A DNA stretch of 56,721 nt from Pseudomonas sp. GM49 (GTDB taxonomy: Bacteria > Pseudomonadota > Gammaproteobacteria > Pseudomonadales > Pseudomonadaceae), in NCBI RefSeq assembly GCF_000282355.1, contig NZ_AKJL01000150.1, positions 1-56,721 of the forward strand, written 5' to 3'. Shown piece by piece: positions 55,585 through 56,721 of the stretch. Positions within the stretch are counted from its first letter, which is position 1. Each line of letters begins with the position of its first letter. The notes under the pieces were generated by a model. The model was not told where the DNA came from. It was given only the letters and a program-made list of their open reading frames with translations, and did no database searches. The position numbers and the translations under genes are program-made.

Positions 55585-56721
55585 TTATTTAACCGCCGAA
55601 ACCCGCCACACCTTGTTCCCCACATCATCGGCCACCAGCAGGTCGCCTTGCTGGTCGATCACCACGCCTACCGGGCGACCCATCGCTTGTTCCTTGTCGT
55701 TGAGGAAGCCGGTGAGCACGTCAACCGGTTTTCCCGCAGGTTTGCCGGTGCTGAATGGCACGAAAATCACTTTGTAGCCACTGTGGGGTTTGCGGTTCCA
55801 CGAGCCGTGCTGACCGATGAATGCCCCTTGCGTGAATGGCGCCGGCAGCTTGCTGTTTTCGGCGAAGGTCAGGCCCAGTGATGCCGTGTGCGGTCCGAGC
55901 GCGTAGTCCGGGGCAATGGCCTTGGCCACCAGGTCCGGGTTTTGCGGCTCGACGCGAATGTCGACATGCTGCCCGTAGTAACTGAACGGCCAGCCATAGA
56001 ACCCGCCGTCCTTCACTGAGGTGATGTAGTCCGGTACCAGATCGCTGCCGATTTCGTCCCGTTCGTTGACCGCGGTCCACAGCGCGCCACTGTGCGGTTC
56101 CCAGGCCATGCCGTTGGGGTTGCGCAGGCCGGAGGCGAAGATGCGGTGCTGGCCGCTGACACGATCCACTTCCCAGATCGCTGCGCGACCTTCTTCCTTG
56201 TCCATGCCGTTTTCGGCGACGTTGCTGTTGGAGCCCACGGTGACGTAGAGCTTGCTGCCGTCCTTGCTGGCAATGACGTTTTTGGTCCAGTGGTGATTCA
56301 GCGGGCCGCCGGGCAAATCGACCACTTTGACGGGTTGCGACTTGATCGCCGTTTCGCCGGTTTCATAGTGGAATCGCAACAAGCGATCAGTATCGGCAAC
56401 GTACAGATCTTTGCCGACCAGTGTCATGCCAAACGGCGAGTTGAGGTTTTGCAGAAACACGGTTCGGGTTTCCGCGATGCCGTCGTGATCCTTGTCCCGT
56501 AGCAACGTGATGCGGTTCGGGCTGGGCACGGTAGAGCCGGCACGCCCCATGACTTTCTTCATGACCCAGCCGCGAATGCCATTGCCGTCTTCGGGTTTGG
56601 GTGGTGCGGCGGTTTCCGCCACCAGCACATCGCCATTGGGCAGCACGTAAAGCCAGCGCGGGTGATCCAGGTGTTCGGCAAAAGCGGCCACTTGGGTGCC
56701 ATTGGCGGCGATGGGCTTTGC
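55585..56721 (-). CDS. Sorbosone/glucose dehydrogenase-like (PQQ-type beta-propeller) protein, 5' end cut off
   Basis: The frame runs off the right edge; residues upstream of the GTG at 56691 ([10 protein letters not shown]) are still in frame, so the true start lies beyond the window. About 378 residues remain. Propeller features of the sorbosone/aldose sugar dehydrogenase family are seen: [54 protein letters not shown] and [15 protein letters not shown], with the [14 protein letters not shown] loop near the end. It probably oxidises a sugar or sugar-derived aldehyde with PQQ in the periplasm. The signal peptide cannot be seen. Confidence 0.88.
   Translation of the reverse strand, partial: AKPIAANGTQVAAFAEHLDHPRWLYVLPNGDVLVAETAAPPKPEDGNGIRGWVMKKVMGRAGSTVPSPNRITLLRDKDHDGIAETRTVFLQNLNSPFGMTLVGKDLYVADTDRLLRFHYETGETAIKSQPVKVVDLPGGPLNHHWTKNVIASKDGSKLYVTVGSNSNVAENGMDKEEGRAAIWEVDRVSGQHRIFASGLRNPNGMAWEPHSGALWTAVNERDEIGSDLVPDYITSVKDGGFYGWPFSYYGQHVDIRVEPQNPDLVAKAIAPDYALGPHTASLGLTFAENSKLPAPFTQGAFIGQHGSWNRKPHSGYKVIFVPFSTGKPAGKPVDVLTGFLNDKEQAMGRPVGVVIDQQGDLLVADDVGNKVWRVSAVK

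Overview
The window is core chromosome of a fluorescent-group Pseudomonas (P. fluorescens / P. putida relatives). The evidence is the GC-rich codon usage, the sdhCDAB-sucAB-lpdG-sucCD order next to a divergent gltA, the gcl-hyi-glxR-glycerate kinase-pyruvate kinase operon, and the many GTGGGAGCGAGCTTGCTCGC-type REP hairpins typical of this group. I see no rRNA, tRNA, CRISPR, prophage, transposase or integron. Both ends cut a gene (phnN on the left, a sorbosone-dehydrogenase-like gene on the right).

Layout. 1-5.1 kb: 3' end of phnN, a LysR regulator, a peroxiredoxin-like protein, an MFS exporter and two exported proteins of unknown function. 5.2-8.1 kb: a periplasmic sulfate-binding protein, a K+-channel-like protein with a zinc-ribbon tail, and a urea transporter. 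8.2-16.2 kb: the glyoxylate-assimilation operon on the minus strand (gcl, hyi, glxR, glycerate kinase, pyruvate kinase), a divergent GlcG-like gene, and a RutR-like TetR regulator. Together these enzymes turn two glyoxylates into tartronate semialdehyde, then glycerate, 2-phosphoglycerate and, after enolase, PEP to pyruvate. The nearby urea transporter fits purine/allantoin breakdown, which yields both glyoxylate and urea. 16.3-22.9 kb: a DUF808 membrane protein, an MlaA-like protein overlapping an alpha/beta hydrolase, a small membrane protein, a membrane-bound GH17 enzyme, and an orphan betaine-type binding protein. 23.1-25.1 kb: yjcH-actP for acetate uptake.

25.6-38.6 kb is the TCA block: gltA on the minus strand, then sdhCDAB, sucAB, lpdG and sucCD on the plus strand. 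gltA and sdhC are read from back-to-back sigma70 promoters. 39-49.8 kb holds brnQ, a DUF599 protein, an alanine-rich lipoprotein, two overlapping PaaI-type thioesterases, htpG with a good sigma32 promoter, a dienelactone hydrolase, pirin, an OsmC protein, a DUF3108 protein and purN-purM. 50-56.7 kb holds a DUF2066 protein, an AI-2E/PerM-family protein, hda, two tandem NlpC/P60 lipoproteins, an O-methyltransferase and the partial dehydrogenase.

I did not find a clearly new multi-gene system; most genes belong to well-known families. The observations most worth a second look are small regulatory ones: a minigene/poly-A arrangement at the sdhC start, two mutually exclusive hairpins between lpdG and sucC, paired TTGTATACAA operators between gcl and the glcG-like gene, a heat-shock promoter buried in the end of a thioesterase gene, a protein-coding frame at 3.85 kb with no standard start where one is expected, and REP hairpins filling almost every gap of the gcl operon. 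Starts, motifs and repeats were read by eye; no database search was run.
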